Shown here in pieces: positions 42,759 to 54,291 of a stretch of 64,000 nucleotides of DNA. Origin of the DNA: Pseudomonas sp. FP198 (GTDB lineage: Bacteria > Pseudomonadota > Gammaproteobacteria > Pseudomonadales > Pseudomonadaceae); contig NZ_CP117452.1 in the NCBI RefSeq assembly GCF_030687895.1, positions 310,001 through 374,000 of the forward strand, written 5' to 3'. The notes beneath the pieces are model-generated. The model did no database searches. It worked only from the letters and a program-made list of their open reading frames with translations, and was not told the origin of the DNA. The position numbers were made by a program, and so were the translations under genes. Position 1 is the first letter of the stretch. Every line of letters starts with the position of its first letter.

Positions 42759-42889
42759 CGTGGCGAGGGAGCTTGCTCCCGCTCGGCTGCGAAGCAGTCG
42801 TGAACCGGGTGCGGTATTTCTGATGCTGCGCATTTGGCAGATTTTGGGGCCGCTTCGCGGCCCAGCGGGAGCAAGCTCCCTCGCCACAG
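42759..42889. repeat. Inverted REP pair, type A
   Basis: Facing GTGGCGAGGGAGCTTGCTCC units about 85 bases apart, directly after the HAD gene. Confidence 0.9.
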
Positions 42890-42908
42890 GGGATATCGCT
42901 GGTCCAAT

Positions 42909-42939
42909 AAAAATGCCCCGCACTTGGCGGGGCATTTTT
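42909..42939. terminator. Bidirectional Rho-independent terminator (ilvD / HAD gene)
   Basis: Perfect stem AAAAATGCCCCG / CGGGGCATTTTT with a 7-base loop; A and T runs serve both strands. It lies between the convergent HAD phosphatase and ilvD genes. Confidence 0.93.
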
Positions 42940-42955
42940 ATCTGGCTCGGGGCGC

Positions 42956-44797
42956 TTACAACCCGTCAAGCATCGCCTTGTCGCGAACCGCGCCTTTGTC
43001 GGCACTGGTGGCAAGCAGTGCGTAGGCCTTGAGGGCCGTGGTGACTTTGCGCGGACGCACTTCCACCGGCTTCCAGCCTTTGCTGTCCTGTTCGACGCGG
43101 CGCGCAGCCAGTTCCTCATCGCTGATCAACAGATTGATCGAACGGTTCGGAATGTCGATCAGTACCTTGTCGCCGTCGCGCACCAGGCCGATGGCACCGC
43201 CAGCCGCTGCTTCCGGCGAAGCGTGGCCGATGGACAGGCCCGACGTGCCGCCGGAGAAACGGCCGTCGGTCAGCAGCGCACAGGCTTTGCCCAGGCCCTT
43301 GGATTTCAGGTAGGAGGTCGGGTAGAGCATCTCCTGCATGCCCGGGCCGCCCTTCGGACCTTCGTAACGAATGATCACGATGTCGCCGGCTTTCACCTCG
43401 TCGGCGAGAATCCCGCGCACGGCGCTGTCCTGGCTTTCGAAAATCTTCGCGTTGCCTTCGAACACATGGATCGACTCGTCGACACCGGCGGTCTTCACCA
43501 CGCAGCCGTCGAGGGCGATGTTGCCGTATAGCACGGCCAGGCCGCCTTCCTTGGAGTAGGCGTGCTCGACGCTGCGGATGCAGCCGTTCTCACGGTCGTC
43601 GTCCAGGGTTTCCCAACGGGTCGACTGGCTGAACGCGGTTTGTGTCGGGATGCCCGCCGGGCCGGCCTTGAAGAAGTGATGCACGGCTTCGTCGCTGGTC
43701 TGGGTGATGTCCCACTTGGCGATGGCCTCGGCCATGGTCTTGCTGTGTACGGTTGGCAGGTCGGTATGCAGCAAGCCGCCGCGGGCCAGCGAACCGAGGA
43801 TGCTGAAGATCCCGCCGGCACGGTGCACGTCTTCCATGTGGTACTTCTGGATGTTCGGCGCGACCTTGCACAGCTGCGGCACGTGGCGGGAGAGGCGGTC
43901 GATGTCGCGCAGGTCGAAATCGATCTCGGCTTCCTGGGCAGCGGCGAGCAAGTGCAGGATGGTGTTGGTCGAGCCGCCCATGGCGATGTCGAGGGTCATG
44001 GCGTTCTCGAACGCCTTGAAGTTGGCGACGTTGCGCGGCAACACTGAATCGTCGTTCTCGCCGTAGTAGCGCTTGCACAGCTCGACGATGGTACGGCCGG
44101 CCTGCAGGAACAGTTGTTCGCGGTCGCTGTGGGTGGCCAGGGTCGAACCGTTGCCAGGCAACGCCAGGCCCAGGGCCTCGGTCAGGCAGTTCATCGAGTT
44201 GGCGGTGAACATGCCGGAGCACGAACCGCAGGTCGGGCAGGCGCTGCGCTCGTACTCGGCGACTTTCTCGTCGGATGCGCTGGAGTCGGCGGCGATCACC
44301 ATGGCGTCCACCAGGTCCAGGCCATGACTGGCGAGCTTGGTCTTGCCGGCCTCCATCGGGCCACCGGACACGAAGATCACCGGGATATTCAGGCGCAAGG
44401 CAGCCATGAGCATGCCGGGGGTGATCTTGTCGCAGTTGGAAATGCACACGATGGCGTCGGCGCAGTGGGCGTTGACCATGTATTCGACCGAGTCGGCGAT
44501 GATCTCGCGGCTGGGCAGCGAATACAGCATGCCGTCGTGACCCATGGCGATGCCGTCGTCCACGGCGATGGTGTTGAATTCCTTGGCAACCCCGCCGGCG
44601 CGTTCGATTTCCCGTGCAACCAGTTGGCCCAGGTCCTTGAGGTGAACATGGCCTGGTACGAATTGCGTGAAGGAGTTGGCAATGGCGATGATCGGCTTCT
44701 TGAAGTCGTCATCCTTCATCCCCGTGGCGCGCCACAGGGCACGGGCGCCGGCCATGTTGCGGCCATGGGTGGATGTTTTCGAACGGTAATCAGGCAT
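42956..44797 (-). CDS. ilvD: Dihydroxy-acid dehydratase
   Basis: A 613-residue IlvD/Edd family Fe-S dehydratase that makes the 2-oxo acid precursors of valine, leucine and isoleucine. Cluster Cys residues lie in [13 protein letters not shown] and [17 protein letters not shown], with [22 protein letters not shown] near the C-terminus. The start [19 protein letters not shown] is the family N-terminus; the longer frame is rejected. Confidence 0.97.
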   Translation of the reverse strand: MPDYRSKTSTHGRNMAGARALWRATGMKDDDFKKPIIAIANSFTQFVPGHVHLKDLGQLVAREIERAGGVAKEFNTIAVDDGIAMGHDGMLYSLPSREIIADSVEYMVNAHCADAIVCISNCDKITPGMLMAALRLNIPVIFVSGGPMEAGKTKLASHGLDLVDAMVIAADSSASDEKVAEYERSACPTCGSCSGMFTANSMNCLTEALGLALPGNGSTLATHSDREQLFLQAGRTIVELCKRYYGENDDSVLPRNVANFKAFENAMTLDIAMGGSTNTILHLLAAAQEAEIDFDLRDIDRLSRHVPQLCKVAPNIQKYHMEDVHRAGGIFSILGSLARGGLLHTDLPTVHSKTMAEAIAKWDITQTSDEAVHHFFKAGPAGIPTQTAFSQSTRWETLDDDRENGCIRSVEHAYSKEGGLAVLYGNIALDGCVVKTAGVDESIHVFEGNAKIFESQDSAVRGILADEVKAGDIVIIRYEGPKGGPGMQEMLYPTSYLKSKGLGKACALLTDGRFSGGTSGLSIGHASPEAAAGGAIGLVRDGDKVLIDIPNRSINLLISDEELAARRVEQDSKGWKPVEVRPRKVTTALKAYALLATSADKGAVRDKAMLDGL

Positions 44798-45153
44798 GGA
44801 GCACTCCGGGCGGCTAATCAGGTACTTATCAGGTAACAATGGGGAAGTGAGCTTCTGTCGACGTCTGGAACACTCGGGGTTGGCCGTGAGTCCGGACGTG
44901 GCTGATGACTTTGCAGGATCGCTGCGCGCCTCAGCATGAGCTCATAAACCCGCCGGGGATGAATGGCGATGAATGTCGCGATTCTACACCGCTGGCGTCA
45001 GGATGAAATGACGCAAAGCGCTGATCGAGACCAATGTCGCGCCTGGAATGACGACTGGCAGCGTTCAGCCGCAAGGTAAGCCGAACGGCATCGACCGGGG
45101 AAATGCTCGTTATCGATCAGCGGGGCAGGGCCGTAGCCCCGTCCCGCCCGGCC
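44798..45153. other. Intergenic region between rlmI and ilvD
   Basis: A 356-base gap with no gene that I can support. It should contain the ilvD promoter and leader; I see no leader peptide or clear terminator. Confidence 0.5.
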
Positions 45154-46350
45154 TCAGCTATTAGGCAGCAACCGGCAGGTGATGCTCTTGATGTAGCGCG
45201 TCTCGGCGATCGCCGGGTGTACCGGGTGATCGGGGCCCTGGCCGCCGCGTTCGAGCAGTTGAATGTTGCGGTCCAGGTGACGGGCGCTGGTCAGCAGGAT
45301 GTTCTGCAGATCGTCTTCGGGCAGGTGCATCGAGCATGAAGCACTGACCAGGATGCCGTCCTTGCTGAGCAGGCGCATGGCCTGTTCGTTGAGGCGGCGA
45401 TAGGCGCCTTCGCCGTTCTTCAGGTCTTTCTTGCGCTTGATGAAGGCCGGCGGGTCGGCAACGATCACGTCAAAACGCTCTTCGCTGGCCTTGAGTTCCT
45501 TCAAGGCTTCGAAAACGTCACCTTCAATGCAGGTCAGCTTCTCGGCGACGCCGTTCAGCGCGGCGTTGCGCTCGACGCCGTCAAGGGCGAAGGCCGAGGC
45601 GTCGACGCAGAATACTTCACTGGCACCGAACGCCGCGGCTTGCACGCCCCAGCCGCCGATGTAGCTGAACAGGTCCAGGACGCGCTTGCCCTTGGCATAG
45701 GGGGCCAGACGCGCACGGTTCATGCGGTGGTCGTAGAACCAGCCGGTTTTCTGGCCTTGCATGACCGGCGCTTCGAACTTCACGCCGTTCTCTTCCAGGG
45801 CGACCCACTCCGGGACGAGGCCGAAGACGGTCTCGACGTAGCGCTCCAGGCCTTCAGCGTCGCGGGCCGCGGAATCGTTCTTGAACAGGATACCGCTGGG
45901 CTTGAGCACCTGGGTGAGGGCGGCGATCACGTCGTCCTTGTGGGCTTCCATGGTGGCCGAGGCGATCTGCACCACCAGGATGTCGCCGAAACGGTCGACC
46001 ACCAGGCCCGGCAGCAGGTCGGAATCACCGTAGACCAGGCGATAGAACGGCTTGTCGAACAGCCGCTCGCGCAGTGACAACGCCACGTTGAGGCGATGCA
46101 CCAGCAGGGATTTGTCCAGCGCCAGCTTCGCGTCACGGGACAAGAGGCGTGCGCAGATCAGGTTGTTAGGGCTCATCGCAACGATGCCCAGCGGCTTGCC
46201 GCCGGCGGCTTCGAGGACCGCCTGGTCACCGGCCTTGAAGCCGTGCAGCGGGGTGGCGGCCACATCGATTTCGTTACTGTAGACCCACAGGTGGCCGGCG
46301 CGCAGGCGACGGTCGGCGTTGGCTTTGAGGCGCAGGCTGGGCAGGGACAT
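45154..46350 (-). CDS. rlmI: 23S rRNA m5C methyltransferase RlmI-like
   Basis: A 398-residue protein. An N-terminal PUA-type domain (SLRLKANADRRLRAGHLWVYSNEI) is followed by a Rossmann methyltransferase (VLDLFSYIGGWGVQAAAFGASEVFCVDASAFAL; DVIVADPPAFIKRKKDL with DPPAF) and the S-x-C catalytic motif SASCSMHLP. It modifies C1962 of 23S rRNA in E. coli. The ATG at 46350 gives the family N-terminus. Confidence 0.9.
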   Translation of the reverse strand: MSLPSLRLKANADRRLRAGHLWVYSNEIDVAATPLHGFKAGDQAVLEAAGGKPLGIVAMSPNNLICARLLSRDAKLALDKSLLVHRLNVALSLRERLFDKPFYRLVYGDSDLLPGLVVDRFGDILVVQIASATMEAHKDDVIAALTQVLKPSGILFKNDSAARDAEGLERYVETVFGLVPEWVALEENGVKFEAPVMQGQKTGWFYDHRMNRARLAPYAKGKRVLDLFSYIGGWGVQAAAFGASEVFCVDASAFALDGVERNAALNGVAEKLTCIEGDVFEALKELKASEERFDVIVADPPAFIKRKKDLKNGEGAYRRLNEQAMRLLSKDGILVSASCSMHLPEDDLQNILLTSARHLDRNIQLLERGGQGPDHPVHPAIAETRYIKSITCRLLPNS

Positions 46351-46459
46351 GACGTCGCTCCGGAAAAAAGAGCGGGAGTATACCGTGTTGCAACCCTTGC
46401 GGGGCCGGCGGTGGACATGCGGCGAGGGAGCCTGCTCTGCTCGCCTCGCCACAACGGCT

Positions 46460-46999
46460 TCAGGCCGACAGCGAGTTGATCAGTTCACGGTTGAACGCGG
46501 GAATATCATCAGGCTGGCGGCTGCTGATCCAGCTGCCGTCCCGGACGACTTCCTGGTCGACCCAGTTCGCGCCGGCATTGACCAGGTCATCCTTGAGTGT
46601 CTTGTAGCTGGTCATGGTCTTGCCTTTGACCAGGCCGCTGGACACCAGCAACCAGCCGCCATGGCAAATCACCGCGATGGGTTTGCCGGCCGCCTCGAAG
46701 CCCTTGACCAGGTTCTGCGCGTCGGGGTCGATGCGGATGGTGTCGGAGTTCTGCACGCCGCCGGGCAGCACCACCGCTTCGTACTGATCGACATTCGCCG
46801 CCTTGAAAGTCAGGTCGACCTTGAAGTCGTCGGCCGGCTTGTCATGGTTCCAGCCTTTGACCTGGCCGTCGCTGGCGGAAATGATGTCGACCTTGGCCCC
46901 GGCCTGTTCCAGCGCCTCTTTGGGACCGGTCAGTTCGGCCTGTTCAAAACCGTCGGTGACCAGAATGGCGACACGCTTGTTGTTCAGATTAGCGGGCAT
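46460..46999 (-). CDS. DJ-1/PfpI family protein (YhbO-like)
   Basis: A 179-residue PfpI-type protein: VAILVTDGFEQAELTGPKEAL at the N-terminus, and the nucleophile elbow AVICHGGWLLVSS with catalytic Cys and adjacent His. Members act as protein/nucleotide deglycases or glyoxalases in stress. Single-gene unit. Confidence 0.9.
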   Translation of the reverse strand: MPANLNNKRVAILVTDGFEQAELTGPKEALEQAGAKVDIISASDGQVKGWNHDKPADDFKVDLTFKAANVDQYEAVVLPGGVQNSDTIRIDPDAQNLVKGFEAAGKPIAVICHGGWLLVSSGLVKGKTMTSYKTLKDDLVNAGANWVDQEVVRDGSWISSRQPDDIPAFNRELINSLSA

Positions 47000-47176
47000 G
47001 AAAATCTCCTAAAGCTGAATGGGTTGGCTGCCGACCTAAGCCTTATTGCAAGACTTGGGCATTGGTCCTACAGATTCCGAAGCTCAGGCTTGTACGAAAG
47101 TTCCGCCAATTTACCGGTGGTGTGTCGGATCCAGATTTAGGGGTTAGACTCCCGGCCTTACCCAGAGTGTGTACCC

Positions 47177-48046
47177 ATGTCCAAAGAACTTTCCGCCGAA
47201 CAGATCCAACAGTCCCTGCAGGGCATCAGTGTGCCGCCCCAGCCGCAAATCATGGTGGATTTGCAGATGGAGCAGTACATGCCCGACCCGGACCTGGAAA
47301 ACATTGCCAAGCTGATTTCCCAGGATCCGGGCCTTTCGGGTGCCTTGCTCAAGATCGTCAATTCGCCGTACTACGGCTTGAGCAACAAGATCACTTCGAT
47401 CCAGCGCGCAGTGAACCTGCTGGGCAGCCGGTCGATCATCAACCTGATCAACGCGCAGTCGATCAAGGGTGAATTGCACGACGATGCCATCGTCACCTTG
47501 AACCGCTTCTGGGACACCGCCCAGGACGTGGCCATGACCTGCCTGACCCTGGCCAAGCGCGTCGGCCTGCAGAACGGCGACGAAGCCTATGCCCTGGGTT
47601 TGTTCCATGACTGCGGCGTGCCGCTGATGCTCAAGCAGTTCCCCACCTACATGGGCGTGCTGGAGGAGGCCTATGCCAATGCCAGCGCCGAGAGCCGGAT
47701 AGTGGACACCGAAAACCGCGTGTTCAACACCAACCATGCGGTGGTCGGTTACTACACTTCCAAATCCTGGCGCCTGCCGGACCACGTCAGCCAGGCCATC
47801 GCCAATCACCACAACGCCCTGGCGATTTTCAGCGACGAATCGTCGCGCAATAACAGTCAGTTGAAAAACCTGTTGGCGATCCTGAAGATGTCCGAGAACA
47901 TCTGTGCCTCCCATCGCGTGCTGGGCAACCAGGCCGAGGATCACGAGTGGAATTGCGTCGGGCCACTGGTGCTCGATTACATCGGTCTGCCGGAGTACGA
48001 CTTCGAGACCCAGAAACAGGAAATCCGCGACCTGGCCTCTCGTTGA
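47177..48046 (+). CDS. HDOD domain signalling protein
   Basis: A 289-residue protein with an HDOD domain (residues 15-215): LPDPDLENIAKLISQDPGLSGALLKIVNSPYYG, NLLGSRSIINLI and the degenerate HD LGLFHDCGVPLML. HDOD proteins act in signalling or chemotaxis and often lack catalytic metal residues. Gene order next to mutM is common in Pseudomonas. Confidence 0.9.
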   Translation: MSKELSAEQIQQSLQGISVPPQPQIMVDLQMEQYMPDPDLENIAKLISQDPGLSGALLKIVNSPYYGLSNKITSIQRAVNLLGSRSIINLINAQSIKGELHDDAIVTLNRFWDTAQDVAMTCLTLAKRVGLQNGDEAYALGLFHDCGVPLMLKQFPTYMGVLEEAYANASAESRIVDTENRVFNTNHAVVGYYTSKSWRLPDHVSQAIANHHNALAIFSDESSRNNSQLKNLLAILKMSENICASHRVLGNQAEDHEWNCVGPLVLDYIGLPEYDFETQKQEIRDLASR

Positions 48047-48076
48047 GTGCCAGCTTTCGCTTGATTCGAGAGCCCT

Positions 48077-48889
48077 ATGCCAGAACTGCCGGAAGTCGAA
48101 ACCACCCGCCGCGGGATCGCGCCACACCTCGAAGGGCAACGGGTCAGCCGCGTCGTCGTGCGGGACCGCCGCTTGCGCTGGCCGATTCCCGAAGACCTCG
48201 ACGTGCGTCTTTCGGGGCAGCGCATCGTGCAGGTGGAACGGCGGGCCAAGTACCTGTTGATCAATGCCGAGGTTGGCACGCTGATCAGCCACCTGGGCAT
48301 GTCCGGCAACCTGCGGCTGGTCGAGATCGGCATGCCCGCCCTCAAGCATGAGCATGTCGACATCGAACTGGAGTCCGGGCTGGCCCTGCGCTACACCGAC
48401 CCGCGTCGCTTCGGGGCGATGCTCTGGAGCCTTGATCCGCTCAATCACGAGTTGCTGATTCGCCTCGGGCCGGAACCGCTGACCGACCTGTTCGACGGCG
48501 ATCGGCTGTTCCAGCTTTCCCGTGGGCGCTCGATGGCGGTCAAGCCGTTCATCATGGACAACGCGGTCGTGGTGGGCGTGGGCAATATCTACGCGACCGA
48601 AGCGCTGTTCGCCGCCGGTATCGACCCACGGCGCGCCGCCGGAAGCATTTCTCGGGCGCGTTATCTGAAACTGGCGATCGAGATCAAGCGCATCCTTGCC
48701 CATGCCATCGAACGTGGTGGAACCACGCTGCGCGACTTCATCGGCGGGGATGGCCAGCCCGGTTATTTCCAGCAGGAGCTGTTCGTCTACGGCCGGGGTG
48801 GGGAGTTGTGCAAGGTCTGTGGCACGGGGCTGCGGGAAATCCGCCTGGGCCAGCGCGCCAGCGTCTGGTGTCCGCGCTGCCAGAGGTAA
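48077..48889 (+). CDS. mutM: Formamidopyrimidine-DNA glycosylase
   Basis: A 270-residue MutM/Fpg. The catalytic N-terminal Pro2-Glu3 begins [12 protein letters not shown]; the helix-two-turn-helix and the zinc finger [24 protein letters not shown] are intact at the C-terminus. It removes 8-oxoguanine and nicks the AP site. Confidence 0.97.
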   Translation: MPELPEVETTRRGIAPHLEGQRVSRVVVRDRRLRWPIPEDLDVRLSGQRIVQVERRAKYLLINAEVGTLISHLGMSGNLRLVEIGMPALKHEHVDIELESGLALRYTDPRRFGAMLWSLDPLNHELLIRLGPEPLTDLFDGDRLFQLSRGRSMAVKPFIMDNAVVVGVGNIYATEALFAAGIDPRRAAGSISRARYLKLAIEIKRILAHAIERGGTTLRDFIGGDGQPGYFQQELFVYGRGGELCKVCGTGLREIRLGQRASVWCPRCQR

Positions 48890-48944
48890 TTGGTCTTACG
48901 GTCTATAGTCAGTAGTCATACTGTTTCTGCCGAAGGATCGCCCC

Positions 48945-49265
48945 ATGACTCTGCTTCGAACTTTCCTCCTGGCACTCTCGCTGAGTGTCGGCTTGCCTGC
49001 CTTGGCGAACACCGAAAGCGGTGACCCGCGCTACACCATCCAGAATCCACCCGCGTACGCCATGCTCGGCGACTTGCTGATTGCTCGTCCGCTGCTGCTC
49101 GCCGCCACCGTGATCGGTGCCGGAGCGTTTGTCGTGTCGTTGCCCTTTACGGCGCTGGGTGGCGGGGTTGGCGATGCGGGGAAGGCGTTGGTGGTTGACC
49201 CGGCGAAAGCGACGTTTGTGCGTTGTCTGGGGTGTGTTGGGGAGGGGTTTGAGCGGCAGGAGTGA
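48945..49265 (+). CDS. Small exported or membrane protein of unknown function
   Basis: A 106-residue protein with a signal peptide ([18 protein letters not shown], cleavage before NTESGD) and one membrane helix ([19 protein letters not shown]). A C-terminal CLGC pair is present. It is a conserved small protein in Pseudomonas, sometimes called multidrug-transporter-like, without known activity. Confidence 0.78.
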   Translation: MTLLRTFLLALSLSVGLPALANTESGDPRYTIQNPPAYAMLGDLLIARPLLLAATVIGAGAFVVSLPFTALGGGVGDAGKALVVDPAKATFVRCLGCVGEGFERQE

Positions 49266-49290
49266 GGTATTGGGTGTGGCTGATGGCGCT

Positions 49291-49380
49291 ATCGCGAGCA
49301 AGCTCGCTCCCACAAGGGATTCGCTTAGACCCCCAAATTACCTGAAAACAACAGTCCTGTGGGAGCGAGCCTGCTCGCGA
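49291..49380. repeat. Inverted REP pair, type B
   Basis: Facing TCGCGAGCAAGCTCGCTCCC and its reverse, 45 bases apart, between convergent genes. Confidence 0.9.
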
Positions 49381-49413
49381 AGAGGCCGGCAAAGACCTGC
49401 AAAAATTGCCGGC

Positions 49414-50365
<952 letters not shown>

Positions 50366-50393
50366 CTATAGGCGCTGCGAATAGTCGGTTTTT

Positions 50394-51989
50394 TCATGTG
50401 TTTTGCAGACGTTCGGCCAGCAGGGTCGCCAGTTTGGCGGTCAGGCCGTACACCGACAATTGCGGGTTGGCGCCGATGCTGGTGGGGAACAGCGAGCCGT
50501 CGTGGATGGAAAGGTTACGCAGTTGGTGGTGGCGGCCGAGGCTGTCGGCCACCGCGTGTTTTGGCTCTTCGCCCATGGCGCAACCTCCCATGACATGGGC
50601 GCTGCCCAGGCGGGTGCGAAAAAGAGCCAGGTCCAGCCCGTCGATCAGCGCGCGGGCCTCGGCCAGGGTTTTCACGTGCCGGGCATCGCTGTGCATCGGC
50701 ATGACCGACCTGGCTCCCGCGGCGAACTGGATCTCGGCCATGCTGTGGAATGCCCGGCGCAAACCGTCCCAAGTGTAGGGGGAGACCTGATAGTCGAGCA
50801 CGGGCGTGCCGTCGCTGCGCAATTCCACGGTACCGCCGGGGCTGTCCGGGTGAAAGCCGTCGCGCAGTAACGCCAGCATGGCGTGGGTGTGGGGCAACTC
50901 TGCCATGTGCGCTGCGTTCTGCGCACCAAAGCCGCCCAACAGCGTGGCGGCGAGGGCTGGGTGCAAAGGCGGGACTTCCAGCTTGTAGGACATTTTGCCG
51001 GTGACGCCATCCTGCCATTGGAAATGATCTGAATAAATCGACTGTGGAGCCCCATAAAAAGGGTTGATGACTTCATCGAACAGTCCGGCTGACATGTTCA
51101 CCAAGTGCAGGAAGGTGCGCTTGCCCAGGCATCGATGCGGATCCGGCGCGTCGGAGCGCAGCAGCAGGGCGGGGCTGTTGATGCCGCCACCGGCGAGCAC
51201 GTAATGCCGCGCCTTGACCCTGATGCGCCGTCCGGTCGGCGCCACGCAGCGTTCGTCCATGGCCTGGCATTGCAATTCCACTACCGCATCGTTGCTGATG
51301 ATCAGGCGTTCGGCCCGCGCCAGATAGAGCAGGGCGCCGCCCTGGTCCAGCGTGGCGGGTATGGTGGTGACGAGCATCGATTGCTTGGCATTGGTCGGGC
51401 AACCCATCCCGCAATAGCCCAGGTTCCAGCAGCCACGCACGTTGCGCGGGATCACATGCCAGCTGTAGCCCAATTGCTCGCAGCCCTTGCGAATGACGTC
51501 GTTGTTGGCATTGGGCGGAATCAGCCATGGCGTCACCCCCAGGCGCTGCTCCATTCGTTCGAACCAGGGCGCCATCTCGGCGGGGCCGTGGCCCCGGACG
51601 GCATGCTCGGTCGCCCAATGTTCGAGAGTCTGGTCAGGCGTACGAAAGCTCGAGGTCCAGTTGATCAACGTGGTGCCCCCCACGGCACGGCCCTGGAGAA
51701 TGGTAATGGCGCCGTCCTTGCTCATTCGCCCGAGACCTTCCTGATACAGGCTGGTGTAAGCCTGATCCTCAAGCAGCTTGAAGTCCTGGCTGGTCTTGAG
51801 CGGGCCTTCTTCGATGAGCAATACCTTGTAGCCGGCGGCACTGAGAATTTCCGCCGTGGTGCCTCCGCCGGCGCCGCTGCCGATGATCGCCACGTCCGCT
51901 TCCAGCGTGAGGTCCTGGGTCAGTTGCGCGCCGTTGTAGGTGGTCCAGCCACGGGCCAGGCCTTCGCGGAACGGATCGGGTACGGGCAT
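50394..51989 (-). CDS. GMC-family flavin oxidoreductase
   Basis: A 531-residue FAD-dependent GMC oxidoreductase: ADVAIIGSGAGGGTTAEIL (dinucleotide fold), GRAVGGTTLINW and the C-terminal SVYGLTAKLATLL. It lies with a Tat-signal protein and coniferyl aldehyde dehydrogenase, which suggests alcohol or aldehyde oxidation coupled to the respiratory chain. Start at Met36 of the longer frame. Confidence 0.87.
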   Translation of the reverse strand: MPVPDPFREGLARGWTTYNGAQLTQDLTLEADVAIIGSGAGGGTTAEILSAAGYKVLLIEEGPLKTSQDFKLLEDQAYTSLYQEGLGRMSKDGAITILQGRAVGGTTLINWTSSFRTPDQTLEHWATEHAVRGHGPAEMAPWFERMEQRLGVTPWLIPPNANNDVIRKGCEQLGYSWHVIPRNVRGCWNLGYCGMGCPTNAKQSMLVTTIPATLDQGGALLYLARAERLIISNDAVVELQCQAMDERCVAPTGRRIRVKARHYVLAGGGINSPALLLRSDAPDPHRCLGKRTFLHLVNMSAGLFDEVINPFYGAPQSIYSDHFQWQDGVTGKMSYKLEVPPLHPALAATLLGGFGAQNAAHMAELPHTHAMLALLRDGFHPDSPGGTVELRSDGTPVLDYQVSPYTWDGLRRAFHSMAEIQFAAGARSVMPMHSDARHVKTLAEARALIDGLDLALFRTRLGSAHVMGGCAMGEEPKHAVADSLGRHHQLRNLSIHDGSLFPTSIGANPQLSVYGLTAKLATLLAERLQNT

Positions 51990-52034
51990 GTTCGGGGTTC
52001 TCTTGTTGTTATTGATTGATGACCATGAAAATCC

Positions 52035-52124
52035 CTGTGGGAGCGAGCTTGCTCGCGATGGCGTTGGATCAGTGACATCCTCGGTGGCTGGCACACCGCA
52101 TTCGCGAGCAAGCTCGCTCCCACA
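52035..52124. repeat. Inverted REP pair, type B
   Basis: Facing TGTGGGAGCGAGCTTGCTCG units about 45 bases apart, between the GMC oxidoreductase and the Tat protein genes, which otherwise share a strand. Confidence 0.9.
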
Positions 52125-52139
52125 ATATTTCAGCTGGTT

Positions 52140-52685
52140 TCAGACGGTTGGCGGGCCCGGATACCCGCAGTGCGCCCAGGCCTCGGGCCGGCTGTACCAG
52201 GCCATCATGACCATTTGCAGCAACGAACTGTGGCCTTGGCGCAACAAGCTCAGCGAGCTGTTTTCCCAGCGTGTCAGGAATTGTCGGATGTCATCGGCGC
52301 TGGCGTTTTCCCACCCGCCCCAGATTCCGGTCAGCGGCCCGCGGGTCACGCCCAGCGTGAGCACGTCGAACAGTTGATGCGTGAGCTTGAGCATCGACGC
52401 AGACAAGTGCGCCAGGCCGCGATCCAGGCTTTGCAGCGTGACGTCGGTGGCGGCCTGGATCGTGCCTGCCGTCACTGCGCCGTCGAGCATCACCGGAATG
52501 ACGGCGCGTAGAAATGCCAGGTCGCTGTCGCGCAGGGCCTTCAGGCCGTCCGCCGGTTGGCTGGACGAACAGCCGCTTAGGCTGGCGCCCAGGCCGACGG
52601 TGGCGAGGAAAACACTGGCGCCAAGGCTCAGTTGCAGCAAACCACGCCGTGTCAGGGCAGGCGTATCGGTCAGGTCTGGGCTCAT
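52140..52685 (-). CDS. Tat-signal small subunit of the GMC oxidoreductase
   Basis: A 181-residue protein with a twin-arginine signal (TRRGLLQLSLGASVFLATVG) followed by a probable lipobox (LSGC). Small Tat proteins next to GMC enzymes act like subunit 3 of gluconate-type dehydrogenases, and this role is inferred from the context. The GMC partner has no signal peptide and may be exported with it. Confidence 0.75.
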   Translation of the reverse strand: MSPDLTDTPALTRRGLLQLSLGASVFLATVGLGASLSGCSSSQPADGLKALRDSDLAFLRAVIPVMLDGAVTAGTIQAATDVTLQSLDRGLAHLSASMLKLTHQLFDVLTLGVTRGPLTGIWGGWENASADDIRQFLTRWENSSLSLLRQGHSSLLQMVMMAWYSRPEAWAHCGYPGPPTV

Positions 52686-52711
52686 TATTGTTATTACCCG
52701 GGAGACGCTTG

Positions 52712-54142
52712 TCAGCGGATGAACAGCTTCTGGATCAGCTTCTGCAAAGGCTTGCCATAGGGCGGATAAATCAGTCTGGCGGCGTTGAAGCGCTGCTTGA
52801 TCAGGACGCCCTTGGCCTTGCTGAAGGTCAGGAATCCCTCGTGACCGTGATAGTGGCCCATCCCCGAGGCGCCAATGCCGCCAAACGGCATGTCGTCCTG
52901 GGCCACATGCAGCAGCGTGTCGTTCAGGCAGACGCCGCCGGAATGGGTTTCATCGAGTACCCGCTGCTGTTCGGCCTTGTTGTAGCCGAAGTAGTAGAGC
53001 GCCAGCGGACGAGGCCGTCGATTGATATAGGCCAAGGCCTGGTCCAGGCCTTCATACGGCACGATGGGCAGTAGTGGGCCGAAGATCTCATCCTGCATCA
53101 CCGTCATCTCATCCGTGACATTGAGCAACAGGCTGTGGGCCATGCGGCGTCCCTGGCCCTGGTCGAACAGCTCGATCAGCAGCGCGCCTTTGCTGGTGGC
53201 GTCGCCAATGTAGCCGTTGAGCCGCGCCAATTGGCGATCGTTGATGATGGCGGTGTAGTCCGGGTTGTCCGCCAGCGTCGGATAAAACCCGCGGACCGCT
53301 TCCCGATACGCCTCGACGAACGCTCCGACGCGGCTCTGCGGTACCAGCACGTAATCCGGCGCGACGCAGGTCTGCCCGGCATTCAGGCTCTTGCCGAAGG
53401 CTATGCGTTCGGCGGCGTCCTTGAGCGGTACGTCGTCGGACACGATGGCGGGTGATTTGCCACCCAGCTCGAGGGTGACGGGGGTGAGGTTTTCCGCGGC
53501 GGCACGCATCACATGCTTGCCGATGCTGGTGGCGCCGGTAAACAACAGGTGATCGAACGGCAACCTGGAGAATGCAATGCCGACGTCAGCCTCGCCCAGC
53601 ACCACCGACACCAGGTCCTGGGGAAAGATATGGGCGAACAGCCGCTTGAGCAGCAACCCGGTGGCCGGGGTCGCCTCGCTGAGCTTGAGCATGACCCGGT
53701 TGCCCGCCGACAAGGCCCCGACCAATGGGCCTACGGCCAGGAAGAGCGGGTAATTCCACGGCACGATGATCCCGACCACGCCCAATGGCTGGTAGATCAC
53801 CTTGGCCGATGCCGGTTGGAAAGCCATGCCGACCTTGCGCCGGGAAGGTTTCATCCAGCCCTTGAGGTTGCGGCTCGCGTAATGGATGCCGTGCAGGCTC
53901 GGCATCAACTCGGCCAGCAGGGTTTCGTCGGCGCTGCGGTGACTGAAGTCCTGGCTGATCGCGTCGATCAGGGCTTGCCGTTCATTGCTCAACAGTTCGC
54001 GTAATGCCTTGAGCCACTGCCGGCGCTGCTCGGCCGTTGGCATGGGATGCGCGGCGAAAGCACGGCGCTGGGCCTCGAAGATCGTCCGAATTTCATCCAG
54101 CTGCTGTTGAGACTGGTGCAGGTAAGCAACGTCGGCTGGCAT
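52712..54142 (-). CDS. calB: Coniferyl aldehyde dehydrogenase
   Basis: A 476-residue aldehyde dehydrogenase. Catalytic Glu is in LELGGKSPAIV and catalytic Cys in NAGQTCVAPDYVL. Sequence character (GMAFQPASAKVIYQPLGVVGIIVPWNYPL and a long C-terminal tail) fits CalB-like enzymes that oxidise coniferyl aldehyde to ferulate, though medium-chain aldehydes are also possible. It is divergent from the TetR gene. Confidence 0.84.
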   Translation of the reverse strand: MPADVAYLHQSQQQLDEIRTIFEAQRRAFAAHPMPTAEQRRQWLKALRELLSNERQALIDAISQDFSHRSADETLLAELMPSLHGIHYASRNLKGWMKPSRRKVGMAFQPASAKVIYQPLGVVGIIVPWNYPLFLAVGPLVGALSAGNRVMLKLSEATPATGLLLKRLFAHIFPQDLVSVVLGEADVGIAFSRLPFDHLLFTGATSIGKHVMRAAAENLTPVTLELGGKSPAIVSDDVPLKDAAERIAFGKSLNAGQTCVAPDYVLVPQSRVGAFVEAYREAVRGFYPTLADNPDYTAIINDRQLARLNGYIGDATSKGALLIELFDQGQGRRMAHSLLLNVTDEMTVMQDEIFGPLLPIVPYEGLDQALAYINRRPRPLALYYFGYNKAEQQRVLDETHSGGVCLNDTLLHVAQDDMPFGGIGASGMGHYHGHEGFLTFSKAKGVLIKQRFNAARLIYPPYGKPLQKLIQKLFIR

Positions 54143-54291
54143 GTCGGCACCGGATTATTATTGGAATGGTTGATTTCTAGAGCTTGTGCTCTAAAAAGTC
54201 AAATGCTGCCTCCGTGATGGCGTGGGTTTTCTCCCGTGACCGATAGGTCGTAAGATGCCCATCACATGATTTTTCGAATTAAGCCCAAGCC

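Noticed and set aside
46418..46452. Imperfect GGCGAGGGAGCC hairpin upstream of rlmI
   Set aside because: It resembles a degenerate type A REP unit, but is too diverged and single to list as a feature.
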